A stretch of 64,000 bases of DNA from contig NW_022985438.1 in assembly GCF_010093595.1 (NCBI RefSeq), positions 733,241 through 797,240 of the forward strand. Reading direction: 5' to 3'. Position 1 is the stretch's first letter. Each line of letters opens with the position of its first letter. The notes beneath the pieces are model-generated. The model did not search any database. It was not told where the DNA came from and saw nothing but the letters and a program-made list of their open reading frames with translations. Below are positions 45,736 to 56,717 of this stretch, in pieces. The DNA comes from Mytilinidion resinicola. Its lineage: Eukaryota; Ascomycota; Dothideomycetes; Mytilinidiales; Mytilinidiaceae. A program made the translations under genes and the position numbers.

Positions 45736-46684
45736 ACTTTCGGATACTGACTTCGCTCGGGTTTAGAAGCAGGGAGGTATTTTTAAAGGTTTAGAATGGC
45801 GACTTTTAAAGAGAAGTATTAGCTAGATCGTTGAAATCGGTTCTATGACAGAAATGTAAACAGTCCCATTACTTCCGTCAATGAGCACCTAGACTTACAT
45901 GTCAGGTCACACGAGATGAAGAGCTGGATGACGCTTCTTCCGTATACCGCTGGCGAGCCCTTTTATGCACTCCATCACGACTGAGCCCGACTCACTGACA
46001 ATTGAAGCTGCCGGAAGCTACAGCGTCCGTACCCGTCCCATTTGTTTTATGCAAATGGTGTAACGTAAATTCAGCTACGCAGAGTCTGAGTGTCGTGCGG
46101 GGTTAACTAGGTAGTCTTGTGAGAACGCGGGGGTGCTCTAGTGCTCAGCTACCCCGGCCATCATGCATGTGTGCTCTACAACCGCACCTCAACCAATTGT
46201 AGCCACCATAAACCAGACTGCAAACACGAAGCCACCAATCTACGTGTATTTGTAGTGTAAAGCCGAATTATACGCGGTATTCGGAATCTTTCACCCTCAC
46301 TTTGCCACAGCCGGCATTCGGAATCGTCCCGGACGGCTCGTGGAACTACATATACTAACGGAATGACAACGGACGCTCTTCCGTCCATCGTGCTTAAGTG
46401 TGCATCCGGTTGATGGGGATATCCGGGTCATTTCGGCCCTCTTTGGGAGGCTGGGAGGAGTTCCCAGTGGGTCAGGGCGTCTCATGTCCTCGAATAGTGC
46501 AGGTCAAGAGAATAGTAGAGAGCGTCTCTCATTAATCCGCCGGATCCCGTCCAGGATTCTGTGTTCGCTCTACCAAGGGGTATAAGCGGGGGCGGTAGGC
46601 ATATTGGAGTCCGCCTATATAACCTGACCCTTCCCGTGCCGTTCTTGTTTTCCATTTTCTCGACTCTCCGAAACGCCAAGCATC
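45736..46684. promoter_or_regulatory. shared promoter interval, SDR / aldehyde dehydrogenase
   Basis: A 949-base divergent interval. It contains two copies of ATTCGGAATC at 46279-46288 and 46316-46325, 37 bases apart centre to centre, upstream of the dehydrogenase gene. No coding sequence is supported within it. Confidence 0.4.
46279..46325. promoter_or_regulatory. direct repeat ATTCGGAATC x2
   Basis: Identical 10-base copies at 46279 and 46316, each with a CGG core. Fungal zinc-cluster regulators often bind paired CGG triplets, so these are candidate regulator sites. No experimental support. Confidence 0.35.
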
Positions 46685-48327
46685 ATGTCTACCTTTAAGT
46701 ATCCAATTCCTAGCGGCCAATTCATCCATGGCGAATTTGTGAAATCAAAGGGGACGGAGAAGGTGACTTTAAGGTCAGCTGTAGACGATTCGGTGGTTGC
46801 GGAAGGTACGTTTCTCCCATTGGCAATGCAGTTCAAATAAGATACTGACCCAATTCCAATATTAGAGCTCTTCTACGCCAATACTGAAGATGTCGAGCTT
46901 GCAGTTGAATCCGCCGCCAAAGCCTTCCCAGAATGGATAGCTCTATCACCGGTACGCAACTGTTTCGAACGTAAGACTCGAGACTCACTAACGATTCCTA
47001 GTCAACGCGCGGCCAGCTCCTGTGGAAATACGCTGCGTTAATTGAAGAGAACGCCGAGAAACTAGGCTACCTAGAATCCGTTCTCGTAGGCAAGCCAGCC
47101 TTCTTTGGCGGCTTCCATGAACCCAAAAGCGCCGGTGACCTCTTCAGATATTTTGCTGGCTTTTGCGACAAACACGTTGGAGAGGTCCAACCGGACGATC
47201 AGGGATTTCTACGAGTTCGTGTTTTTGTCTTGCCTCCGTATAGCCTTTCAAAGTTTTCATTTGAAACTTCGAGAAGGGGCCATAGCTGACAGCCCCAGAT
47301 CGTCCGCAACGAACCCCTCGGAATCTGCGCCGCCATAAACGCCTTCAACAGCCCCATCATCACATTCGCTATGAAAGCCGCGCCCGCCCTCGCCGCCGGC
47401 AATGTAATCATCAGCAAAGCCTCCGAATTTAACCCTTTCAGCTCTCTCCTCCTCGGCCAGCTCGCTATCGAGGCCGGTATCCCCCCCGGCGTCCTCAACA
47501 TCCTCGTCGGCGCAGGTGAAGCTGGCGCAGCCCTCGCCTCCCACCTCAAGATTCGCAAGATCAGCTTCACGGGCAGCGTCGCTACCGGCAAGAAAGTACA
47601 GGTTGCCGGCACGAACTCGAACCTTAAGCGCGTGACGCTCGAGCTTGGTGGCAAGAGTCCCGTGATAGTGTTCCCAGATGCGGATCTTGGCCATGCCGCG
47701 CAGTCGGGCGCGAGTTTCATGGCGCTGAATGGGCAGGGCTGTATCCTAGGCACGCGGATTTATGTGCATGAGGATATTGCGGAGGCGTACCTGGGGGCAT
47801 TGAAGGCGATGGTGGAGCATAGTGCTAGCACGCTCGGCTCAGATCCGCATGATATGACCACCATGAGCAGTCCGCTGTACCACCCGCAGCAGAAGAAGAC
47901 GGTGCTGGGGTTCTTGGAGCAAGGCAAGAAGGAGGCGGAGACAGTGACTGGGGGCAACAGCTGGGGAGAAAAGGGGTTATACGTCGAGCCGACCATCTTC
48001 TTCAAGCCAGCTAAGGGTGCGGAGATTGTGGCAAAGGAGATCTTCGGGCCGGTGGTAGTTGTAGACACGTTCAAGACTGAGGAAGAGGTGTTGCAAAAGG
48101 CGAATGATACTGAGTATGGGCTTGGCGCGGCAGTGTTTACCAAGGACATCGATCGCGCGATCAGGATTGCGAACAAGTTGGAAGCAGGGACGGTGACGGT
48201 GAATAATCAGTTGCCATTCCATCCAACTGTGCCGTTTGGTGGGTACAAGAGCAGTGGCGTCGGGAGAGAGAATGGTAAGGCAGTCTTGAAGGAGTACTCA
48301 CAGACCAAGTCTGTGATTATACAGTAA
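46685..48327 (+). CDS. NAD(P)-dependent aldehyde dehydrogenase
   Basis: Oxidises an aldehyde to the acid. Exons are 46685-46805, 46866-46951, 47002-47214 and 47299-48327, giving 482 residues. The catalytic Asn is in AINAFNSPI, the Gly-rich cofactor loop in SFTGSVATGKKV, the general-base Glu in LELGGKSPVIVF and the nucleophilic Cys in NGQGCILGTR. The C-terminal signature PFGGYKSSGVGREN and KEYSQTKSVII are present. The family is the broad ALDH class that includes aryl- and aliphatic-aldehyde enzymes; the substrate is not deducible. A perfect GTAAGT overlaps the final CAG TAA codons, with a CTAAC and TAG acceptor 50 bases on; if spliced, the protein ends QYSTTA at 48393 instead. It is divergent from the SDR gene. 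Confidence 0.92.
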
Positions 48328-48393
48328 GTATTCCAAGGATCTGCGGTCAAGACTTAACGCTAACGACGGCTTAGATACTCCACGACGGCCTAA

Positions 48394-48737
48394 AGGGGGG
48401 GAATAGACAGTTCATGTAATCTATGCCATTCACTTTTACTCTGCATGATACTCTCAATGCGCCCACACCTTCACTCTTCATTTTTCCTTCATCAGCAATC
48501 GCCACGACAGTGAACCAGCACAGCACGCGTCAATCTCACGGCGAACGGCCTCCAATCCTCATAGCTTCACCGTGCCGCTACGTGGTAGCCCTGCTACTCC
48601 TGGGGTATATCTACCCCTCCCTCTCCTTTTTTCTCACTCACCAACTCCCACCACACACACTTCCAAGAACTCAGACAAGTCCTGAGCTCTAACAACTTTC
48701 CCAAAAGCTTTTTGCAACCAACAACTTTCAGCAAAAC
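48394..48737. promoter_or_regulatory. pyrimidine-rich promoter and leader of the Gly/Met-rich gene
   Basis: Rich in C/T with a long CT stretch at about 48600-48665 just before the ATG at 48738, as is typical of highly expressed fungal genes. No ORF is supported. Confidence 0.4.
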
Positions 48738-49277
48738 ATGTTCGGCGGAGGCTTCGGCGGAGGCTTCGGTGGACCCGGCGGACCTGGCGGACGCGGAGGC
48801 GGACGCCGCCGCGCACCTCGCCAACCAGAGCCCTACGACTCAGACGACGATATGAGCGACGGCATGGATCCAGGCATGGGTCCAGGCATGGGTCCAGGCA
48901 TGGGCAGGCGTAGGCCCGGTGGCAGAGATCCTCGTATGTTTGGCGGTATGGGCGGTATGGGAGGAGGCATGGGGGGAATTCAACGCCCTGGAGGCATGGG
49001 AGGAGGAATGGGCGGAATGGACGGAATGGGCGGAATGGGCGGAATGGGCGGAATGGGTGGAATGGGTGGAATGGGCGGAATGGGAGGCATGCCAGGCATG
49101 GGAGGTAGGCGACGCCCTGGAGGTATGGGAGGCATGGGAGCAATGGGAAGCATGGGAGCAATGGGAGGCATGGGAGGTATGGGAGGGATGCCGGGTATGG
49201 GAGGCAGGCGACGCCGTGGAGGTATGGGAGGATTTGGTGGTCCTGGATGTCCATGCCCTGACTGTCAAGGCGGATAA
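48738..49277 (+). CDS. Gly/Met-rich repeat protein
   Basis: Small intronless gene of 179 residues, unknown function. It begins MFGGGFGGGFGGPGG, then a basic RGGGRRRAPR patch, an acidic DSDDDMSDGMD segment, and then tandem GGM triplets over most of the rest, broken by RRRPGG motifs. It ends CPCPDCQGG, a small cysteine cluster that could bind metal. There is no signal peptide or membrane segment. Composition resembles Gly-Met-rich disordered proteins, but I cannot assign a family. The Met every third residue is striking (about 50 in 179). A weaker relative follows at 49668 with the same MFGG start. Codon use and the leader suggest real expression. Confidence 0.7.
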   Translation: MFGGGFGGGFGGPGGPGGRGGGRRRAPRQPEPYDSDDDMSDGMDPGMGPGMGPGMGRRRPGGRDPRMFGGMGGMGGGMGGIQRPGGMGGGMGGMDGMGGMGGMGGMGGMGGMGGMGGMPGMGGRRRPGGMGGMGAMGSMGAMGGMGGMGGMPGMGGRRRRGGMGGFGGPGCPCPDCQGG

Positions 49278-49667
49278 CGATGACATGCGGCAGAGCATAT
49301 ACTAGCCAAAGTCAGTTTGAGAGGATCTACATTAGCGTGGTAGCAGAGATGTAGGTAGACAGGTAGATAATGTGACTTATTCCCTTGATATGCACTTCAC
49401 ATCGCGCCCCTGACTACTTCACGCTTGAACATTAGCATCAGAACAACACAGTGTAATCCATGTCACAGAGATGTCAAGACTTGACTACGCTCTTAGATAT
49501 GCCCACGTTCATACCCTACGTGGCTTTAAGACTTCGTGCTATATTTATCACTACTTTCTTCATTTTCCTTACTTTCTCCACAACTTCTGACTTCTAAACC
49601 TCTTCCAAAGACCTTTGACCTCTAAATCTCTTTAAAGACTTCTGACTACCCGGCATCATCAATCAAC
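49278..49667. other. intergenic between the two MFGG genes
   Basis: Contains an imperfect tandem duplication just before the second ATG (about 49584-49612 and 49613-49639, both of the type CTTTGACCTCTAAATCTCTT). Nothing else was recognised. Confidence 0.4.
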
Positions 49668-50323
49668 ATGTTCGGCGGACCATTTGGCGGCGGATCCTTC
49701 CGCGGCGGACGCGGTGGAGGATCTCGCAGCACTCATAGCACACGAGGTACTCAGAGCACCCACCACGCTCACTCACATGCAAACTCACAAGCCCACTCGC
49801 ATGCCCAATCCCACCAACCTCATCAGGACGCCAACGGCGAAGAACTCATCGGCGGTCGCCCTATCTCGCGGATCTTCTGGCAGCTCGAAATCTCTATGAT
49901 CCATTGGACAATCCTGATCACGACAAGTACATCGCGGACGGTATAGAGAAGGAATGAATCGGTGCAAAAATGAGTCGAGACGAGAAAGGCGCTGACTTCG
50001 AGGCGTGCGAGGTGAGAGCTGATGATTATCATTCCACGGTTGAAGGGAAGAAGGCGTGGTTGAACCAGTATAGAGCGAGTGGTGGAGGCGGTGGAATGGC
50101 AGGAATGGGAGGCATGGGAGGTTCTGGCGTGGGAGGTCAGCCCCAAATGAAAGCTTGCGGAGGTCCAGGAGGCCGCGACGGATTCGGACAACCTTTCGGA
50201 TTTGGAGTGCGTGGGGCTTATGGAGGCCGCGAGGGCTTCTATGGACGGGGAAGGGGTGCGTTTGATGGATATAATGGCGGCTTTGGGGGATTTCGAGGCG
50301 GTTTCAGGGGCTTTTCATTTTGA
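49668..50323 (+). pseudogene. degenerate relative of the Gly-rich MFGG gene
   Basis: Begins MFGGPFGGGSFRGGRGGGSR, similar to the gene at 48738, then a His/Gln/Ser-rich segment. The first frame stops at about 49946. A protein-like reading in another frame, PYLADLLAARNLYDPLDNPD and KYIADGIEKE, starts near 49865, hits TGA at 49955-49957, then continues in the same frame as IGAKMSRDEKGADFEACE through a Gly-rich end (GGFGGFRGGFRGFSF) to 50323. So one intact protein would need one small frame change near 49850 and loss of one stop. A 47-nt intron (GTATAG to GAAAG) could remove the stop, but its branch site is poor. Interpretation as a decayed copy is likely but not certain. Confidence 0.5.
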
Positions 50324-50663
50324 ATCCTGACACTTCATTATAATTGCACGATGAGACACTCAGCTGCTGCCTTACATATCTAGCGTAGATTATCTACTAT
50401 CTAACAACTTACACCCAACGTGAACATAGGATATAGTGTCAAAATTGTCGGCAGAATAGTCTGATAGCGATCCCGTTCGAGTCACTCACTCCAACAACTT
50501 CACCATCACCAACCCCGTCGCCTGAACGTCACTGCCAACTGACACTACTACAACGACTACAATTTCATGAAATTAATCATTGTGCGTTTTATAGGTCAAC
50601 TATATCGGTCCAAAGATATCAGAAGACGACATATAAAGCTCTAAATTTCAAGTATAGGTCTAT
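50324..50663. other. intergenic, convergent 3' flanks
   Basis: Between the Gly-rich gene (+) and the SDR-EthD gene (-). No feature was recognised. Confidence 0.5.
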
Positions 50664-52194
50664 CTACTTGCTTGCCTTGACTTCCCCGATCATGGATACC
50701 CCTTTCACAGGCGCAAAGTTCGATACGTCATCAATACTGCAACATTATTAGCCACTTGTAGACAGAACGTGCTCCTCAAGTTCGAGATACAAGAAGAAAT
50801 CTGCGCTTACACAATCTGCGCCTCTGGCGCCCGCATCGCCATTTCCACGCTCTCGGGCCTGTCCCATTTCATAACGACCTGCGCGCTGTAGAGCGGCTTT
50901 TGCTCGCCTATGGGCTCGTACTGGGTGATTTCATAGCCCTTGAGGCCGTACTGCGCCCAATGCTTCATCGCTAGCGGCATGTGGCTGCTGAGGAGGTAGT
51001 CCATATCGAACTTTGCGCCCTCCTTAGCAGGATACAAGACTGTAGTGGAGAAGGGCGTTGTCGCCACCGCGCTCCCAAACTCGCCTTTCAGATCCATTTT
51101 CAGTAGGTTCTTCTCGATAATTTCATCCTTCTTTGCTTCTAAGTCGTCGACGTCCCAGTTGGCGGACATATATCGCCCGCTTAGGAATTGCGCATGGGGC
51201 GAAGCTAAGTACACGGCAGTGCCGGCGGGGAGTTCGACTAAGTTTTCCAAGGTTAGCTAACTTGGCCTGCTGGTTGAGCCTAGTGAATGAAGGGATGTTG
51301 AAGATTGGAACAAGAAAACCGTACCGGTGTCTTTGCAGAAATGGAGGACCTGTGGATGAAGCTCTGCCATTTCAGTGACTGTCATTCCAGGGTGATAGTT
51401 CATCGAAGAGACTTTTGGATATGCCGAAGGAATAGCTTCCGACAATCTAGCCAGCGCTAATTTGCTGATGGGGTAACTAGTGCCTACCGGTCCAGTTGAA
51501 AGCATTCCCCAGGTGTTGACGTTGACGATAGTTGCTTCTTTCTCTAAACCTACTAACCGGAGAAACGCTCTGCACATGAGGTAGCTTCCTTTGACATTGA
51601 CTTCCTAGATTTAGTCAAGCAACCTATTAGCTACATATTCCGCCCTGGGCCAGAAACCTAGGACGAAGGAATCTTACAAAATCTGTCCACCAGTCCTTCG
51701 GATTGCTCTCTCCAATGATCGTGTCGCCGCCCGCCCAGATACCGGCGCCATTGACCAAGACATCGGGAATCCCGAACTTGGACTTGACTGTCTCTTCTAG
51801 GTGGTTCACGCTCTCTTCGGAAGTCGTATCCGTTGGGAGAACCAGGACGTCGAGATTGCGGTTGATTTTGAGCAACTCCTGCTTAGTTGCCCCGAGCTTC
51901 TGGCCGCTGCGACTCGCAAGAACGATTCGGGCCGCATCTGCTTTCGCGAATGCAAGGGCAATGGCCTATGCGAAGATTTGTGAATATTTAAACAGAAATG
52001 GTTGGAAAGGGAGGTCAACTTACCTTGCCTATTCCCTGGCTAGCGCCGGTGACGATCACAGTCTTTCCTTTCTGTGACAGCTTGGGCGATGCCGGGTCTA
52101 TCGAAGGGTACTGGTCACGGTGTACCGCCTTGGTAAACTGATGTGTCGTGACGAAGTAGTCCGCAGGCAGTAATTGAATAGGATCCGTAGTCAT
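50664..52194 (-). CDS. SDR fused to an EthD-like dimeric barrel domain
   Basis: Probable NAD(P)-dependent oxidoreductase with an appended EthD domain; substrate unknown. Exons are 52194-52024, 51965-51678, 51604-51325, 51237-50811 and 50736-50664, giving 412 residues with consistent phases. Residues 1-40 are an N-terminal extension (YFVTTHQFTKAVHRDQYPS) common to a fungal SDR group. The SDR domain has VIVTGASQGIGKA, the NGAG motif in VLVNGAGIW, and the YxxxK pair in TSYPISKLALARL. From about residue 315 a second domain follows: TTVLYPAKEGAKFDMDYLL, SSHMPLAMKHWAQYGLKGYE, YSAQVVMKW and VSMIGEV. This matches the EthD ferredoxin-like fold seen in fungal aromatic or polyketide metabolism. The two domains are joined in frame across exon 4, with no stop or splice site between them. 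It is divergent from the transcription factor at 52694. Confidence 0.85.
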
Positions 52195-52693
52195 TTTATA
52201 TGAATTTAGTTGAAAATATGGGTTACTCGCGAGTAGTGAGATAGGGTGATGTTAGGTGCAATGAGATAATGGTTCTAGCGCTGAACTGCTTTACTTATAT
52301 AGCTTTTTTCGTCGACTCCAATACAGTGAGCCATCTTCGTTCTCGCCGCGCGTACTATAACGTCCAAAACATTGTCCCAAAAGAGCAAACGGCTCACAAA
52401 ATTCGGCTGCATTTGGGTAAGTACGCGAATGAAGCCTGCGCTGATCTAGTGTCTGATTGGTTGATTGATACACTATGATACAGCGGGTTAGTACAGTACG
52501 TTCTACGGACGACATAAGCATCGGACGCGGGCCTTCCTAACCCTCCGCAGTGCCCACGTATACGGCTCTAAATAAGACGCCCTTTGCACCTTACCCAGTT
52601 CATCCTATTACTTTAGCAGCCGTTATCCACTTCGGAAGCTTTCAATCCTACTTCCATAATCCACTAGCCGCTGACCAGCCGCACCCTTGACAA
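52195..52693. promoter_or_regulatory. shared promoter interval, SDR-EthD / transcription factor
   Basis: A 499-base divergent interval. It is a plausible common control region if the factor regulates its neighbour. No clear paired CGG site was found. Confidence 0.4.
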
Positions 52694-54463
52694 ATGACGA
52701 CGATTTCTCCGCAATTTCTAGTCTTTGATAGCAAAACGGGGCCTAAGAGTGAAGAAGGGCGGACGATCTACTGCTCGTCTAAAGACTCTAAAGTCGAATG
52801 GCCACCGTCCGTTCGAAGAGGAAGACCGAGGAAAGGCGGGTCCTCGTTGAAGTCCCAGGCTGAAAGATCTCCAAAGCAGCGCTATGAATTCGTAGACTGT
52901 TCGGACAGAAAACGGCCCAATGACGCTTTTACTCGAAAGCTCGTCCGGACTCATGTTATGCACGACCATCGACGGCAGAAGCGTGGACTTCAAGATCTGG
53001 AAACCTCAAATCGCGACCATGACCTAGAACCAGTTGTTGAACTGGAAAGTCAAGATGATAACGCAGAACAAATCCTCGAACTCGCCTACCCCCCTTTCCT
53101 AACCCCCGAACGCTGGAGCCGCGACCCCTTCGACAGCTTTCCCCTGAAAATGCAACCACACATGCACGAACTCCTCTACCTCTGTAAGCCCTGTCCTCAC
53201 TCGCCAAACCATCAACCACAACCACCCCATGACATCTTTGCACTAACTGATACCACGCTCATAGACGTCTCCGCCGCATCACCCTATCTCTACCCCATCG
53301 AAGCCCACTACGGCCTCAACCCAACATCCACCCACTGGGTACCCCTCGCCCTCACCGACCCGGCCCTGCTGAGCTCGCTCCTCTTCTCCAGCGAGCAGTT
53401 TTCGGCAAAAGTGCATGGTCGGCTAGTGCCATCCTCCGCCCTTAGCCACCTAACGCAAGCGGTTCGGATCTTGAATGAACGGCTGCAGAGTCTTGTGGAG
53501 GAGATTGGAGATTCGACGATTGCGGCTGTGGCTGGCTTAGCCTTGACGGAAGTAGGTGGCGCTCGTACAGTTTGAGTCGAGATACACTGACGAGATGTCG
53601 TTGGCAGCAAGCAAGCGGTCGACAGGAGAACTGGCGCATCCACATGAAGGGGATAGAGCGGATGGTCGAGATGCGGGGGGGCTTGGTGGCTTTCGAGGGC
53701 AGGCCGATCTTTCAGGACAAGCTTTGCCGGTAAGCCCATTTGCGCCGTGGTCCGAATGAAAGCCGTTCCTAACCAAGTCTCTTTCAGTGCAGACATCTGC
53801 GGCTCCGTATACTCTCTTTCGCGGCCCTACCTCCAGCTTGCAACTAGCAAAGCACAGCCGCGCATCCTCTCCAGCTACGCCAAACCCGAGCGGGTCCTCC
53901 TTCCCGGATTCCAGGCCGTCCACAATGCGTACGGACTCGACGCCGATCTTCTCGACATCCTCTACGACACACGCAGCGTGACTGGGCACTTCAACGTCAC
54001 GGACCCCACAAACTCAGACACTAAGCCCTCCCATCTCCGCTCCCAAATTCGCTCAATCCAATACCGCCTTCTCTCCTCTAACATCAGCGGATCAGAACAT
54101 CACTTACTCAAAGCCTGTCGTCTAGGCATCTTACTCTACACCGGCGTCATCCAGAACGAGTTCTGGGCGTCGCCGGTAAGCGCGCAGTTCATGCAGCAAG
54201 TGCGAAGCTGTCTCGGACGAGACGGGGGTTTTGATAGTGCGGCGACGCGTGCAGTGAGGCTGTGGCTGCTTTTTCTCGCGGGGGCTGCCGTTAGTGAGCC
54301 GAGTGAGAGAAGATGGGTTGTGGGGAGTATGGTGGACGTTATTGAGGAGTTGAAGCTAACAAGTTGGGGGCAGGTTAGGGGGGTCTTGGAGAACTGTGCT
54401 TGGGTTGGGAAGGTCATGGATAGGGGGGGCGAAGAGCTGTGGGGAGAGCTTGGGAGGTTGTGA
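52694..54463 (+). CDS. fungal-specific transcription factor domain protein with AT-hook
   Basis: Putative nuclear regulator. Exons are 52694-53183, 53265-53551, 53608-53729 and 53788-54463, giving 524 residues; introns are 81, 56 and 58 nt. There is no Zn2Cys6 cluster. Instead an AT-hook core RRGRPRKGG lies at about residues 41-49 and a basic TRKLVRTHVMHDHRRQK at about 81-97, the latter typical of the PF11951-type fungal factor group. The C-terminal part includes the QENWRIHMKGIERMVEMRGG region and helical segments SIQYRLLSS and RAVRLWLLFLAGA. The third exon start at 53608 is set by frame continuity with that region. It sits beside the SDR-EthD gene, consistent with a local regulator, but this is inference. 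Confidence 0.85.
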
Positions 54464-54902
54464 GAGTGAGCAAGAAAATTCCCACGGCGAGTTGAGATGG
54501 ATGAAGATGGAATCGGATGAGAAGATGCGGATTGGAGTTATGTTGGAACCAGACGGCCATAAAGGATGACCTCCATGTGGTACTTTTGTACACTTTTTGC
54601 CTGTGGTCATTCTTGTGTTACTTGTATCCACGACTGAAGCTAGATAATGTCATCCAATCCCGATCTCCGCGGTCGATATGACAGAGAGTTCCGGGGAACC
54701 GCTCAAGGCCACCTGGTTCCATCGTCCCTCTAAATCTAGACGCAGTGGACTAAGCCTGAACTCTTACCTAGCTAGGCTTCCCAGCAGGTAGGCGTTTGAG
54801 ATGCATGATTCGTTGTGCGAAGTCTTAAGCCCCAATCGAGTGGTGCGTGCCCTCACTTGGTCTGCTCTTTAGGAGCTGAAAGCTTCCTACTGTCGCTCCT
54901 CG
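54464..54902. other. intergenic, convergent 3' flanks
   Basis: Between the transcription factor (+) and DUS1 (-). No feature was recognised. Confidence 0.5.
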
Positions 54903-56717
54903 TTACCCACATACCACACCCTCCCTAGGCACCTCAACCTCCTCCCGCTCTCGCCCGTTACCAATCTCTTCCTTCTCAATCCTACCCTCAGGCTCTAGCC
55001 CAGCATCCTTCACCTCTTTCTCCACCTTCTCAAGCGCCATCCTCTCCTTCTTACTCAACGTCATCGCCCCCTTTTCCAGCGCTTCGTTCGGCAGGGGCCT
55101 AACATACGGCTGGCAGATCCACCAAGGGCGTTTGCAACGTTCCACCGCTAGAAGCGAGGATTCGTAGGGGTCCAACTTCTTTGGCCGTCCATTAATCTTC
55201 TCCCCCGCCTCCTCTTTCTTCTCGACTGTCCTCTTCTCCTGCACTTTCTCTTTCCCGCCCTGCTCCCTCTCATACTCCAACAGTCCCTGTTTCACAGCTT
55301 CCTCAACAAGCGCGAGCACGTTTTCGTAGGCTTCGACATCACCCGCACGGCTACGCGCCAACGCGTCGCGGACGTTGTGGTGTTTCGTGATTAGCGGCCT
55401 GAGGAGGTGGAAGAGATGCGGCTGCATAGCGGTCATATTTGCGTTGTTCGCGTTCTCGAATTTCTTGCGCTCGCCCTTCTTTGCTAGTTCCTTCTTTTGT
55501 TTCTTGGAGAGTTTCTGGCGCTTGGCTGGGCGCTCGGGGGACTCGTCTGCTGGAGTGATGTGAAGGTCAGCCGCCCCATTCTCAGGGGCAGCTTCGGGTA
55601 CGTAGTCCGCTGTTATGAACATGGGCCCCCGTGTTGGAGGGTCGACGCCCAGGACATATCGATGTATGATATCCATGTACCGCCTTAACACCGCATCCAC
55701 CCTCCATCCGCCATTCCCATCTCTTCCTCTCCAGTACTCTCTTCCCTCTTCCCCCACAGGCACCTCCGCCGCGAAGATAGTGGGATCATGCAAGTTCCCC
55801 TCCGCACTCATCACCGCATCCGCCCCGGTCTCCCTCAAGCACTCCCCTAAATCTTCATGGCTCAAAACGTTCCCATTCGCGAAAATTACCGTCTCAGCGG
55901 GCAAATTCTCCCGCAAATGCCGAATCGCTCCCCAATCCGCCAAACCCGTATTATGCCCCTTCTGCTCCCGCCGCCGCCCATGAACGGTTATGATACTCGC
56001 GCCTGCGTCCAAGATCGTCTTCGCGTACGCGAGCGTCTTCTCAGGCGTTTCAAGGATGCGCATTTTCGCGGTCACCGGCACGTCGAGGGAGTCGTGTAGT
56101 TTTCGAATCATGCGCGCGATCAGGTCCCAGTCTTCTTGCAGGAAGGCGCCATAGTGCCCGCGCCGCGCAATGCCTTGTGGGCAGCCGAGGTTCAGGTCTA
56201 CGGCGTCGCAGAAGGGGGCGACGTGTTGGGCGGCCTGGAGCAGCTCGTCGGGGTCGTTGGCGCAGAATTGGACGAACAGGGGCCGGTCCATAGAGGGATT
56301 GCCGTCGAGGTGGGGTGGGGATTCAGGGATGGCTGTTTTGAGGCTGAGGGGTTGGAAGTGTTGTTCGCGGTACTTGGGCGTGTCAGCGAAGAGGCGCGAG
56401 TGGAACATGGGTGTGTATGCTAGGAGAGGCGGGTTGGTGGTTGAGGAGGTCGGTGGGAGGAAGGAGCGGGTTAGCATACGCCATGCCTATAGTCAGGTCA
56501 GTATATCGCATCTATCTATATATCTTTCAATTTGGAGTTCTAGAAATTTACGCACGAATTCCGACTGATCCACCATAGGCGCTAGAACCATTTTTGGACT
56601 GCCTACACTCTCATAGAATGCTCTTCCATGTAGCTTTATGTGTTTTGATGGATTTGGAGGTGGATCATGGATGTCAGGCTGCATGGCTGGCGCCGCGGGG
56701 GTGAGTTCGGAGGTCAT
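54903..56717 (-). CDS. DUS1: tRNA-dihydrouridine synthase 1
   Basis: FMN enzyme that reduces uridine to dihydrouridine at positions 16/17 of tRNA D-loops. Exons are 56717-56556 and 56486-54903 (69-nt intron), giving 581 residues. The TIM barrel runs from KMVLAPMVDQSEF through RPLFVQFCANDPDEL and DAVDLNLGCPQGIARRGHYG, with the catalytic Cys in GCPQ, then VTAKMRI and TVHGRRREQKG, and FANGNVLSHED. A Lys-rich linker (KRQKLSKKQKKELAKKGERKK region) and a helical C-terminal domain with YENVLALVEEAVKQGLL follow. Length is above yeast Dus1 (423 residues) because of the charged C-terminal extension, which is usual in filamentous fungi. Confidence 0.94.
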
